A stretch of 64,000 nt of DNA, taken from contig JASWHV010000005.1 in NCBI GenBank assembly GCA_030760725.1, positions 87,302,622 through 87,366,621 of the forward strand. Direction: 5' to 3'. The notes under the pieces were generated by a model, which made no database searches, was not told the origin of the DNA, and saw nothing but the letters and a program-made list of their open reading frames with translations. Each line of letters opens with the position of its first letter. The stretch's first letter is position 1. This DNA is from Neostapfia colusana. Lineage: Eukaryota; Streptophyta; Magnoliopsida; Poales; Poaceae. A program made the translations under genes and the position numbers. This document shows, in pieces, positions 55,201 to 64,000 of this stretch.

Positions 55201-58200
55201 TGACACGACCCCAAGGTCCTGTCGAGCCAGGATCACGCTGAGGGGTGCTGCGTTGCACAGCACCGTATAACACACGTCAAAGGTACAAAGCGGAAGCAGA
55301 AATTTTATTACATAAACAGGTTTATGAACTTGTTTACATCAAAGTAAGTTTAGTCTACACTCGGGGGCGTAGACTAAGCATCAAGTGCACGTTCAGCCCT
55401 TGAACGTGTCCTTGCTAGCACACACGCACACTAACTCTGCGGCGTGCACGACTCCCACTCGACGGGGTTCCCCTCCTGGGGTTCCGTCTCCTCTTCGGGA
55501 GTCCCTTCCTCATAGAACCCTGCAAAAGCTTCAAACACAAGCAGTGAGCACGAAGGCTCAGCAAGTCTGACCCGTCTCACCTAAACATGGAACTTCTACA
55601 TGAGGGTAATGGGTTACATGAGGTAAAAATCATTTGCAAGGACTCGCCTAATTAGTAGAACCTTACTTTCAAGTTTTAGCAGCAGGTTGTGGAGAACCTT
55701 ACGCTAAGGCACATGAGAGAGCCGCAATCAAACAAGAAACACATTTCTCTCATGTACTTTGCCCAAAGCTGAAAAGAACTTTAGTTAGCTCTAAGCTACA
55801 GCATATCATTAACAATCAATGTCCAGCTTTCAATCAGCAACATTTTAACATGTGACTAGCCTGTTCTTTCTACGTCACGGTACAGTGAACAAGTGGTACT
55901 CACTGACCGCGAGGGACGGCGATTATAATCGATTTACACCTGCAGGGTTACCCGAGCAACCCGTCACGTACGCCCGTACTCGATGTTGCCTACAACAACC
56001 ATCACGGACGCCGTACGCGACTACCTTTCACCCGTTAGCCAAATGTTGAACCGGTCCAATCGTCCCGAGCAAGAGGTCTCTGCACGCGCATCTCAGTGCC
56101 GCCATCCGATTTACACCTCGAGCTCTCAACCTACCCTCTGAACGACCAGCTATGCCTCAACACCCAGCTACCCGAGTTACATCAGTTTCCCGGTTCCCAT
56201 ATAGCCGGTAGGTCTTCGGTACTGTTCTAGCTTGTTCAACAGGCCCGCACACGGCTCGGTCCTCAATCGACACAAGCGGAGCTACAGCACACAGGCCCCA
56301 AAGTACTGCTGCCCTTACTCTCCGCTCGGTCTCATTTTCTTGCCATGTGTATCATGTGCTACCTCTACCTGAGCAATGTGCCTCTAGCCTATTCTCGCGA
56401 GTAGTTCCAACTACTCGACTTGTATCGAATCCTACTCTATCTTAGCAATGCAGTGGCTAATGAGGTTTTCGATCCTAAACCCAACCCATGGTTTTCTTGG
56501 CTATGCAGTTGGGTTTCCAATCAAGACTCTAATACAAAGAACAATATTCAAAGATGTGCTCAAAAGAATAAACATTTGTAAAAAGGTTAATGCAAACCGG
56601 AGCTTGCCTTGCTGCTCTTGGTCGTAGGCTAGCTGTTCCTCAGGAGTAACGAAGTCTAGGACTTCGGGTTCCTCCTCGACCTTAGCGACTACATGATATA
56701 AGAAACATATGTATCAATTTAAATGCATTTATATTAACTTTGAAGTTGTGAAGTCTATAACTTTTGCTAGACAGACCTAATGACTGTGAAACTTTTATTG
56801 TGGCTTGGTTACAACCTAAACAAAGAATTGGTCAAGTTTTATTTGCAGCAAAGCTCATTTGAGCCCTCCACAATTAATTATGTCCTTGACCTTAATCGGA
56901 ACTCTTAGGGTGTTCTAGGAATTTTCATGAAGCCAACTATGACTTTCTGAAAACTAGATTTTCAGAGGGTTCTAATGGAGTTGGTCTCACTCAATTTGAA
57001 GGTTCCTAGCTAAAGTTATGAGCTAAACAATTTCGGCGAAAATTCTGAAAATGTTTTTGAACATTTTCTATTTTCCCTGGAACAGTTTCACTAATCACAC
57101 CATTAGGTGGATCAGATGAGCTCAAATGGATCTGAAATTTTTGTGGTAGTTCAGGAGTATTTTGATGAACATCCCAGCAAAATTTCAGGATTTTCCTCCA
57201 AAGGATTCTCCAGTTAAAATTCCTAACAGTTTAAACTTTGAGGAATTAATTCTGGAGAATTAAGGGTTTTCGTGAAGTGAAACTTAATTTGCTGGAAAGT
57301 ACTCGGAGAGCTGAATCCAGCAAAATTTGGTTCACTCAATTTGGAGCTTTCTAGCCAAAGTTATGAGGATTTGAAGTTTGATGAAAATCTGAAAATCGGG
57401 GAAAAGTTTAAACTCGCGCGTGGGCCCAGGGGACACGCGTCGCATGCCGAGGCGACAGCACACCGCAGCCCACAAAGAGTTTGCGCGCCAGCACACCTGA
57501 TCCCGGCCGCAGCCGGATCCCGATTCAAAATATCTCCCGCTGACAGCTGGGGTCCACCCCCTTCTTAAACCTTGCGACACCCGCGCCCCGCCGCCGAGGG
57601 ATCTCTCCGGAGAGCTCGCCGCCGGCCGCTGTACAGCTCCAAACTTCTCGATTCTGGCCGCCCCTGCCTACTTTTACTCGGGGAACAGGATCCGAGGGTC
57701 AGCTGCTCATGACAACGGCCGGAGCATGGTCGGCGACGAGCCGCCACCTCAAAACGACTTCGGCCATGTCGGCTGACTACCCTAGCACCTCAGCTACTTG
57801 GGAAACCGGTCGGGGAGCATCAGTGGACCTCAGAGAAGGTCGACATGAGCTCGAGGCAGCTCGGGGAAGGCCCAAAATAGGTCCTCACCGTGCGCCTGAT
57901 ACCGCCCGTTCGTTCCGCCATTAGTAGACCACAAATTACGCCGGGCACAGAGGTTCTCCGGCCCAGAGTTGTGAAGGCAACTTGTGCGTTACCGTGTCTA
58001 GATCGTGTGAGAGCGGCCTGAGGCCCTCTAATCCTTTCTAGAGCACGAATTAAACAGAATCGTACCCGAAGGTCGTTCTGCACACAGAAAGGTGAAAAGT
58101 GGAAATTCGCCGCCGGTGAGCAACCACTCGAGCTGTGGCTCGGGGATGAGCAGCACCGGTCACCCGCGCGTCCAAGGGTGCCTTGGCTCGGGCGTACAAC

Positions 58201-59238
58201 GCCCTGGTTGGGCTGTCCACGAGAGCCCGAGGTGCGGCGGTTCCAAGTCCCGAATTTGATCTTTCGGCACAGCCGATATCAATCGGTTTCAACCGAATTC
58301 TAGCAACGGGGAGGATGGAGGAAGGTCTCTAGTACCTTGCTGGGGCTCTGGAGTGGACGGAGGGAGCTGTGATCGGCGTTCTCCGATCAAGTCCGAGCTG
58401 CGGAAGTTTTCGGCCGGCGCTGAGTTCTTGCGGGGAAGAACGGCGGTGTCTCGGCCGAGGAGGGGGGCAGGCGCCTTAAGAAGGCTCTGCACCGCCTCAC
58501 GCCCTCGCGTGGGCAAGCAGCTGCTGGCGCGGCGGCTGCCCTCGGTGGCGATCACCGCTGCGGCTCGGCGAACCGAGGGAAAAAGTCTCAGTCGGTTTGA
58601 TCTGAGCAGTGGCTGACATGTGGGTCCCACCTCCAGTTTTAACCTCTGAAATTTACTCCTAATCACTGTTGTAAACAGTGAAACCCATACTACCCTTGGC
58701 AATTCAAATTATTCACCCCTGAGCCATTTGAATTGATCAAAGTTCAAATGAGGTTTGGTCTGAATGAATTTCAGCACAAGTTCAGTTTGAAATTCAAATA
58801 AAGTTTGAATTTCTCCCCCTTAGCTCATGTCAAGATCAACTCCAAATGGAGTGAAAATTGGTGTGTGAGCTCACAAAAATGTGCTGAGTAAGAATATGCC
58901 TCCCACTTTTAAATTCATGGGATAAAAACAGATTGAATTTGAATGTGGTTTCAAACTGCCCTCTTTCTAACTATACCCAAAATGACCTCAAAAAGGTTTG
59001 GAATTTGGGTGAACCTTGGCACGGACATCCTTAACAAAGTGTAGGAGTTTTCATATGTCCAGCCCCCCCTTATATCACATGTGTGAACTACCACTTTGGC
59101 AATGTGTGAGTTTGTTCTCTAATGAGCATGTTGATAATTGTTACTTGCTCTTCATTTGTGTTCATCATTCTTCCTCAAATGAGGTGTGTGGTGTGGTGAT
59201 GAACACTGCAAATGTGTGTCAAAACTGAGGCCCTTACA
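55201..59238 (-). repeat. LTR E: 3' LTR of element E (about 4.0 kb)
   Basis: Plus-strand limits are TGACACGACCCC and GGCCCTTACA, i.e. TGTAAGGGCC...GTGTCA on the minus strand. Landmarks: CATGGAACTTCTACATG (55586), TGAGTACCACTTG complement near 55895, hairpin 56398-56417, AATGCAAACCGGAGCTTGCC (56590), AT-rich 56690-57400, GC-rich 57410-58620, GACATGTGGGTCCCACC (58615), AT-rich tail to the end. Open frames in the GC-rich part, on both strands, are not supported as genes. Confidence 0.92.
56398..56417. promoter_or_regulatory. Conserved LTR hairpin (9-bp arms) in LTR E
   Basis: CGAGTAGTT and AACTACTCG are complementary around a 2-base centre. Equivalent positions in the solo LTR (41285-41302, 8-bp arms), LTR A (6392-6410, 6-bp arms) and LTR D (54035-54054, one mismatch) keep the pairing. 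LTR 2 and LTR C have decayed versions. It may be an RNA structure or a protein-binding palindrome in the LTR. Confidence 0.55.
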
Positions 59239-59239
59239 T

Positions 59240-59254
59240 CCCTCCCCCTTTAAA
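59240..59254 (-). promoter_or_regulatory. Polypurine tract of element E
   Basis: The complement reads TTTTAAAGGGGGAGGG, just before the LTR start TGTAAGGGCC on the minus strand. Confidence 0.9.
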
Positions 59255-59307
59255 AGAATCTCGTCCGGAGATTATAAGGTGAAAATGAGAGAGAGGACGG
59301 TGGAAAA

Positions 59308-60594
59308 TTACCGGATATGCGATGTGAAAAAGTCGGGGTAGTTAGTGCGAAGGAATTCTTCGCTCTCCCATGTCGCTTCGTCCATGGAGTGATTGCTCCA
59401 TAGAATCTCGTAGAACCACAACGTACGGTTGCGTGTGGTTCGGGCCTTTTCATAAAAAATCTGCACCGGTTCCTCCCGATAGGTGAGATCCGGTTGCAGT
59501 TCTTCAATGTCTTCCAGCTGAACGATAGTTGATAGCTTAAGACACTTCCTCAGCTGGGAAATGTGAAAGATGTCGTGCACACCGGAAAGTGCTTCGGGTA
59601 ATTTCAGCCGGTATGCCACCGATCCACATCTTCCGGTAATCTGGAATGGACCGATGAATCGGGGTGCCAACTTTCCTCTCACCCCAAATCTGTTTACGCC
59701 CTTCATTGGAGACACCCGTAGATATACGTGATCTCCAACTTTGAATTGTAATGGGCGCCTTCTCCGGTCCGCATACTGTTTCTGACGGGATTGAGCGGCT
59801 TTTAGGTTCGCTTGAATTAGTCGAACCTTTTCTTCCGCGTTTTTGACAAGGTCAATCCCGAAGGTAACCCTTTCGCCAGACTCACACCAGTTCAATGGTG
59901 TGCGGCATTTTCTTCCGTATAGCACCTCGTAGGGCGCCATCTTGATGCTGGCTTGGTACCCATTGTTGTACGAGAACTCGGCTAACGGCAAGTGATCATC
60001 CCAATTCTTGCCGTGGTTGATAGCGCAAGCTCGTAGCATGTCTTCTAAAATCTGATTTACCCGCTCGGTTTGTCCATCTGTTTGCGGGTGGTATGCTGAA
60101 CTACGGATCAGTTTCGTCCCCAAGGCAGCGTGTAGCTGCTCCCAAAAACGGGACACAAATAAAGTGCCCCGATCCGATATGATGGTACGGGGTACGCCGT
60201 ACAAGCATAGGATCCGTGAGATGTACAGTTCAGCGTACTTCTTGGCGTTGTAGTTTGTGTTGACTGGGATGAAATGGGCAACTTTGGTGAGCCGATCGAC
60301 GATCACCCACACGGAATCATGTTTCCGCAAGGTGGGGGGTAAACTGACGATGAAGTCCATGCTCACATCCTCCCACTTCCAGGCTGGAATGCCCAGTGGT
60401 TGTAGCAGTCCCGGTTTCCGCATGTGATCTGCCTTCACCCTTCGACATGTATCACACCCGGACATGTATTTTGCAGTCTCTCGCTTCATCCGTGTCCACC
60501 AAAACTTTCTTCTGAGTTCTTGATACATTTTGTTGCTACCGGGGTGAATAGAAAACTTTGATAAGTGAGCATCATCAAAGATTTTCTTCCGTAA
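59308..60594 (-). CDS. Element E integrase with chromodomain
   Basis: Integrase joins element cDNA to the chromosome. The frame is fully open from the nonsense codon at 60595 to its natural stop at 59308. It contains H-L-S-K-F-S-I-H-P-G ... C-D-T-C (zinc region), V-D-R-L-T-K-V-A-H-F, I-S-D-R-G-T-L-F and T-D-G-Q-T-E-R-V-N (D-D-E core), F-K-V-G-D-H-V-Y-L-R-V (GPY-type region), then G-V-H-D-I-F-H-I-S-Q-L-R-K-C. At the end comes a chromodomain with P-V-Q-I-F-Y-E ... L-W-F-Y-E-I-L-W-S-N-H ... T-W-E-S-E-E-F. In an intact copy it would be the end of one Pol polyprotein. All catalytic residues are present. Confidence 0.93.
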   Translation of the reverse strand, partial: LRKKIFDDAHLSKFSIHPGSNKMYQELRRKFWWTRMKRETAKYMSGCDTCRRVKADHMRKPGLLQPLGIPAWKWEDVSMDFIVSLPPTLRKHDSVWVIVDRLTKVAHFIPVNTNYNAKKYAELYISRILCLYGVPRTIISDRGTLFVSRFWEQLHAALGTKLIRSSAYHPQTDGQTERVNQILEDMLRACAINHGKNWDDHLPLAEFSYNNGYQASIKMAPYEVLYGRKCRTPLNWCESGERVTFGIDLVKNAEEKVRLIQANLKAAQSRQKQYADRRRRPLQFKVGDHVYLRVSPMKGVNRFGVRGKLAPRFIGPFQITGRCGSVAYRLKLPEALSGVHDIFHISQLRKCLKLSTIVQLEDIEELQPDLTYREEPVQIFYEKARTTRNRTLWFYEILWSNHSMDEATWESEEFLRTNYPDFFTSHIR

Positions 60595-61297
60595 TTACGG
60601 TTTACGGGGTACGACGATCCGGTCCTTGAACCACAGAACGCCGTCTCCGTCCTTCCGGAAACATTTCAACTCCCCACTGTCTACACGTCTCCGCAAATGT
60701 GACATGCCCTTGTCATTCTTCTGGGCTGCTGCTATCTCTTCACGGATGGTGGGGATCAAAGCTAGGTTGTAGAGAGCTCCGTGTGGAATCACATGTAGTG
60801 GTGGTTCGCTCTCTTCCAACGGTGTCATGGTCAGAGTATTGACGTGTGACTTGCGGCTCAGCGCATCTGCCACAACATTTGCCTTGCCCGGATGATAATG
60901 GATCTCTATCTCGTAATCCTTTATCAGTTCTAACCATCTTCGTTGCCTCATGTTCAGCTCCTTCTGAGTGAATATGTACTTGAGGCTTTTGTGGTCGGTA
61001 TATAAATGTACGAGGTTACCGAGTAGGTAATGCCTCCACATCTTCAGTGCAAGTACCACAGCAGCGAGCTCCAAGTCGTGAGTTGGATAATTTTGCTCAT
61101 GGTTTCTAAGCTGCCGTGATCCATACACGACCACTCTTCGGTATTGCATCAGCACACACCCGAGCCCAATGCCGGATGCATCGCAGTACACATCGAACGG
61201 TTTTGTTGTGTCTGGCTGCGCCAAAACCGGTGCTGATGTCAGGTGCTTGACTAAAGCCTTGAATGCTGCTTCACATGTTGGACTCCACACATATTTG
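60595..61297 (-). pseudogene. Element E RNase H and integrase N-terminal linker (behind a frameshift, ends at a nonsense codon)
   Basis: It continues Pol in a frame shifted by a single-base loss near 61297, relative to the upstream gag-protease-RT frame. The RNase H residues are intact: F-D-V-Y-C-D-A-S near 61200, T-H-D-L-E-L-A-A near 61080, Y-T-D-H-K-S near 61000. A TAA at 60595-60597 stands where element A has a glutamate codon, and separates this part from integrase in the same frame. These two changes are the only disabling lesions seen in the visible gag-pol. Confidence 0.92.
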
Positions 61298-63863
61298 GTA
61301 GCTTCTTCAGCAGCTCCGTCATTGGCTTGGCAATCTTCGAGAAGTTCGAAATGAACCTCCGATAATATCCCGCGAGTCCGAGGAAACTCCGTACCTCATG
61401 AACAGTTCTCGGGGATTTCCAATTCAGCACTTGCGTGATCTTGCTCGGGTCCACAGCGATACCCTCCGCTGAGATGATATGCCCGAGGAAAGGCACTTGC
61501 GATATCCAAAACTCGCATTTGCTGAATTTTGCGTATAACTTGTGATCCCCCAGCCGTTGCAAGACTATACGCAGATGTTTCTTGTGATCTTCCTCCGACT
61601 TGGAATATACCAGGATGTCGTCGATGAAGACCACGACAAACTTGTCCAGCTCCGGCATGAATACCGAGTTCATCAAGTACATGAAGTGAGCTGGAGCATT
61701 GGTGAGACTGAAGGACATGACCAGGTACTCATAAAGTCCGTACCTCATCGAGAAAGCCGTCTTTGGAATGTCCTCAGCCCTTATCTTAATCTGATGGTAC
61801 CCGGATCTTAAATCCATCTTGGAAAAGATCTTTGCTTCGACCAACTGATCAAACAACATGTCGATCCGTGGCAACGGGTACTTGTTCTTGATGGTTACTG
61901 CATTTAATGGACGATAGTCCACGCAAAGCCGCAACGTCTCATCCTTCTTCTTGACAAATAATGCCGAACAGCCCCATGGCGAGGAGCTCGGCCTAATAAA
62001 ACCCTTCTCCAGAAGGTCCGTGAGCTGAGTCTTTAGTTCAGCCAACTCCTTGGGCGCCATCTTGTACGGCCTTCGGGATATTGGCATGGTTCCCGGTGCA
62101 AGTTCAATCTTGAACTCCACCTCTCTATCGGGTGGCATCCCCGGCAAATCGTCCGGGAATACATCAGGGAACTCTCGGACCACCGGAATATCTTCCAATC
62201 TGATGGTTGTGGCTTGATAGACACTTGGAAGTTTTATTTCTGGACTGTCCAGAAATAATGAGTGAGACTCGTGCACTTCGGAGTTCAAGTGCACGACTCG
62301 GAGGACGGTGTCTAAAACAGCGCCGTGGCGGGTTAACCACGACATCCCTAAGATGACATCGACCTTTTGTCCCTCTAAAATTATGAGAGACGTAGGGTAA
62401 ACTCTACCCTCTAAGCACAATGGCGCTTTTGGGACCATCATGCTTGCTGAAATCTTCCCACCCGGTGAACAGATCACATAAGGACTATCGGTGGGTAGTA
62501 TTTGCAAGCTATACTTATCAATGAAAGCTTGGCTAATGAAGCTATGCGTGGCGCCTGAATCAAATAGTACTATAGCGGGATGCTGGTGGAGTTGGAACAT
62601 ACCCGCAAGGATTGGCTCACCCTCCGGCACGTCCTCAATGGCAAGCTGGTGGACGGTGTCGGGCCTAGGGTTTGCCCACCGCGCATTAGTAGGGTTCCGG
62701 GGTTGACTCCTCCCCGGAAACTGTGGTGCCACCCCACCGCCTTGCCTCTCCGGGCAACTGCTCGCGAAGTGTCCTGGACGACCACACTTGTAACATGTGG
62801 CCGCTGCTGGTGGAGTGCTCGGTGGACGAAAGCCCGGCATGCGTTGCGGAGGTGCAAACGCACGCGGCATCGCCCTCTGCTGCTGTTGTTGTTGCGGTGG
62901 TACTGGCAGTGCCGGCCGGAATGCCGGTGAAGAATATGGCCGACTGCGGAACGGCATCGACCGCTGTGGTGGCTGCCAGCGTGGACCTGATGGTGGGCGA
63001 TTCACCATCCGAAACTTCTGAGAAGGACCGCCTCCTTCTCCGCTGCTCTGCGGCGCGCTTCGCTTTCGCTCTGCCGCCGCCAACTCCTTGCCGGAGTCCT
63101 CCTGAACAATCGCAGCATCAATGATGTCGTTGAGGCTGCCGCGATTGAACATCGCCAACTTGTCCTTCAGGAGCGGGTTAAGCCCCTGGTAAAAATGGTC
63201 TCGCCGCTTCTCGTCTGTATCCGCGTGATACGACACATATAGCGCGAGATCGTTAAACGCCCTGGAGTATTCCAGCGCGTTCCGGCTCCCTTGTTGCAGG
63301 TGTAGGAACTCCTGCGTCTTCCTCTTCATCAGACCGGGCGGTATATGATAGGCCCTGAAGGCCGTCCGGAACTCCGCCCAGGTCATCACTCGGTCGGTGG
63401 ACTGTGAAGCACAGAAGTTGGCCCACCACGTGCTCGCGGATCCTTGGAGCTGCTGGACCGCGAACTGAATCTTGCGCTGCTCGCTGATTTGGAGCAGCCC
63501 GAACTTCATTTCTATGGCGCGGAGCCAGTTGTCCGCGTCAAGTGGTTCATCCGCCCTTGAGAATACCGGGGGATGAGTTGCCAGGAAGTCGGAGTAGGAG
63601 CTCTGTTGACGCTCCTCACGGTCCTGACGTCTCTCTGGGCGAGACGTATTCACAATTAAAGTTTGCAGCAGCTCCGTGTGCTGCTGATGTGAACCCGCCA
63701 TTGCCGCGACAATGTCGGCCAATGTAACCGTCGGCAGTGGCGGTGGCGGTGTTTGCTGTTGCTGTTGCTGTTGTTGTCCTGAGGAGTCCTCGGGAGGTGG
63801 TTGGGAGGTCTCTCCCCCTTGACTTGTACCCCCAACGTCCGGGTTGGCACGGGTACGCGTCAT
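61298..63863 (-). CDS. Element E Gag-protease-reverse transcriptase polyprotein
   Basis: A continuous minus-strand frame. I prefer the ATG at 63861-63863 (M-T-R-T-R-A-N) to the one ten codons upstream, because the basic M-T-R-T-R start is common in this family. Order: Q- and P-rich N-terminus with an eight-glutamine run, capsid domain (A-D-N-W-L-R-A-I-E-M-K, S-A-S-T-W-W), CCHC knuckle near 62754-62795, protease F-D-S-G-A-T near 62553-62570, then reverse transcriptase with L-R-L-C-V-D-Y-R, M-D-L-R-S-G-Y-H-Q and active site F-I-D-D-I-L-V-Y near 61605-61632. The frame would run into RNase H but for a base lost near 61297, after which it reads out of frame to a stop at 61251. Confidence 0.95.
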
Positions 63864-64000
63864 TCTGAAATTCAAAACAGCAGCGATTAGCACATGTCTT
63901 ACTTAAAATTCCATAAGCAACAGTAGGTATTGAAGTGACACATGATTAATTTGCACAACGTTCACATATATTGATAAAGCATAAACTTTATACAAGATAC
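63864..64000 (-). other. Element E leader upstream of gag
   Basis: The window ends in the non-coding leader of E. Whether it has an extra ORF like element F cannot be seen. Confidence 0.6.

Larger units (their letters stand above)
55201..64000 (-). mobile_element. Element E: young Tekay-type gypsy retrotransposon, minus strand (5' LTR outside window)
   Basis: The 3' LTR (55201-59238), polypurine tract and a gag-pol with only two lesions are visible; the 5' LTR and primer binding site lie beyond 64000. It is the same family as element A. The left end cuts into LTR D. The intact catalytic motifs in protease, reverse transcriptase, RNase H and integrase, and the single long gag-protease-RT frame, suggest a recent insertion. 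The LTR-pair comparison that would date it needs sequence to the right. Confidence 0.93.

Noticed and set aside
62580..63124. Plus-strand open frames opposite element E gag (e.g. 62580-62930, 62723-63124)
   Set aside because: They are the antisense of proline/glutamine-rich gag codons, which naturally lacks stops; no start context or domain.

Overview
The window is a piece of plant nuclear genome, almost certainly from a grass. It consists of transposable elements inserted into one another. The evidence is the set of chromovirus (Tekay/Del-type) and Tat-type Ty3/gypsy LTR retrotransposons, a CACTA (En/Spm) DNA transposon, a SINE-like insertion, and a short insertion made of plant mitochondrial gene pieces. 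I see no host protein-coding gene, no tRNA gene and no intact rRNA gene. The species cannot be named from the sequence alone.

Layout, left to right. (1) 1-7569: the right part of Tekay element A (+ strand, degenerate gag-pol, then its 3' LTR). It sits inside an older LTR of the same superfamily (LTR B, visible 7570-11161). (2) 11162-16105: about 200 bp of unassigned sequence, an integrase-only remnant (element 2) and its 3' LTR. (3) From about 16106: a Tat-type gypsy element (+), with a 5' LTR/leader holding a 55-56 bp tandem repeat and a TATA box, then gag, protease and reverse transcriptase. It stops at 21522 and resumes at 45314 with RNase H, a second (archaeal-type) RNase H and integrase, up to 47842. 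(4) The gap in the Tat element is a CACTA transposon, 21523-45313, flanked by a GAG target duplication. It encodes a broken TNP2-type transposase (about 35162-38108) and a second broken En/Spm-type protein (38257-44560). Three later insertions lie in it: a full-length minus-strand Tekay element F (22596-34386), a 144-bp SINE-like insert with a 15-bp target duplication (34594-34737), and a 4.2-kb solo LTR (38328-42539). The right-hand LTR of F carries a ~750-bp mosaic of mitochondrial DNA (atp9, rrn18 and rrn26 pieces). (5) 47843-55200: an internally deleted minus-strand gypsy element (LTR C, truncated leader ORF, primer binding site, LTR D) inserted in the Tat element. (6) 55201-64000: element E, a minus-strand Tekay element inserted in LTR D. 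Its gag-pol is almost intact (one frameshift, one nonsense codon).

Order of events inferred from the interruptions: the Tat element landed first; CACTA inserted in its polymerase region; F, the SINE-like element and the solo-LTR parent inserted in the CACTA; organelle DNA was captured in an LTR of F. Independently, the C/D element inserted in the Tat 3' part, and E then inserted in D. Elements A and E belong to one family, and E is probably the youngest autonomous copy.

The points most worth a second look are the mitochondrial mosaic, a leader ORF upstream of gag in element F that has a double-stranded-RNA-binding-like pattern (with a possible relative truncated in element C/D), hairpins conserved across divergent LTRs, and three deletion or repair scars, two of them with filler apparently copied from nearby sequence.
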